Positions 63,855 to 64,000 of a DNA stretch of 64,000 nucleotides are shown one piece after another (the stretch's first letter is position 1; every line of letters starts with the position of its first letter). The stretch is from Chryseobacterium koreense CCUG 49689 (GTDB lineage Bacteria > Bacteroidota > Bacteroidia > Flavobacteriales > Weeksellaceae), in NCBI RefSeq assembly GCF_001045435.1, contig NZ_LFNG01000016.1, positions 24,883 to 88,882 on the forward strand. Direction: 5' to 3'. A program made the translations under genes and the position numbers. The notes under the pieces were generated by a model. The model made no database searches. It had not been told where the DNA came from and saw only the letters and a program-made list of their open reading frames with translations.

Positions 63855-64000
63855 TTAGGCAAAAAGTTTCGATAATCTGAACAGGAAAAACGACCTGTCC
63901 TTCACTCCCCTGAGCTGCATTCTGAAGTTTTTGATTTTGGCGTTGAACGATTCCGCAGAAGCGTTTGTACTCCTGTGGTTGAAGTAGTTCAGGATGTCGT
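63855..64000 (-). mobile_element. Transposase C-terminus, ISL3/ISAon1-like (cut by window edge)
   Basis: I translated the minus frame ending at TAA 63855-63857; the last residues are YFNHRSTNASAESFNAKIKN then FRMQLRGVKD and FLFRLSKLFA. The N-A-S-A-E-S-F-N-A-K-I motif near a DDE-transposase C-terminus is typical of the ISL3/ISAon1 group. The inverted repeat end should lie at 63714-63854 but I cannot identify it. Confidence 0.7.

Noticed and set aside
1..64000. CRISPR arrays, rRNA genes, prophage structural genes
   Set aside because: Looked for regular spaced repeats, rRNA motifs and capsid/terminase/tail proteins; none seen.

Overview
The window is 64 kb of a low-GC Bacteroidota chromosome, most likely Flavobacteriia of the Chryseobacterium/Kaistella (Weeksellaceae) type. 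The evidence is Bacteroidota-style promoter boxes (TAnnTTTG), a secreted protein with the QVGIN start common in that group, an IntDOT-like tyrosine integrase, a MobA/MobB mobilisation pair and an RteC-type regulator. No species can be named from the sequence alone.

Region 1 (1-32.7 kb) is chromosomal core. It holds metabolite repair (nnr), mscL, a lipoprotein amylase coupled to a TlpA-like redoxin, and a loose surface-glycan set (FkbM methyltransferase, flippase, several glycosyltransferases) interleaved with kbl, prmA and an RlmL-like methyltransferase. A one-direction locus at 18.4-25.7 kb follows: TolC, membrane fusion protein, RND pump, PII-like protein, DUF2892 protein and a rhodanese-thioredoxin lipoprotein. 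After it come two tandem tRNA-Asp genes, trxA, a cysteine desulfurase, and a four-gene cluster (UbiA, DprE1-like, DprE2-like, HAD phosphatase) that looks like a polyprenyl-phosphate arabinose pathway.

Region 2 (about 32.7-60.0 kb) is an integrated mobilizable element. It starts with an integrase and ends with an rteC-like gene. It carries two Xis-like HTH proteins, MobA and a MobB relaxase, but no coupling protein or mating-pore genes, so it probably needs a helper element for transfer. Between the HTH genes and the mob genes is an AbiEii-type nucleotidyltransferase followed by three tandem copies of one small protein family, embedded in gene-poor DNA with dispersed iteron-like repeats, a large nested inverted repeat and an oriT-like hairpin. 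The second half is a potassium/sodium island: a sigma-54 response regulator, nhaA-DUF389-trkH-trkA on the minus strand and, divergently, a Kdp operon preceded by a string of very small membrane proteins and two paralogous unknown proteins, then kdpFABC, a porin-like protein, a KdpD sensor domain and a separate histidine kinase. No kdpE is present; the sigma-54 regulator 14 kb away is the only response regulator seen and probably pairs with the kinase.

Region 3 (60.0-64 kb) is chromosome again: an OmpA-family lipoprotein, a lipocalin-like lipoprotein, a secreted subtilase, a WbqC-like protein, and the 3' end of a transposase running off the window.

The strongest candidates for something undescribed are the nucleotidyltransferase plus triplicated partner module with its repeats, the microprotein-rich Kdp leader, and the rewired Kdp control circuit with a 37-bp palindrome between the two divergent ion operons.
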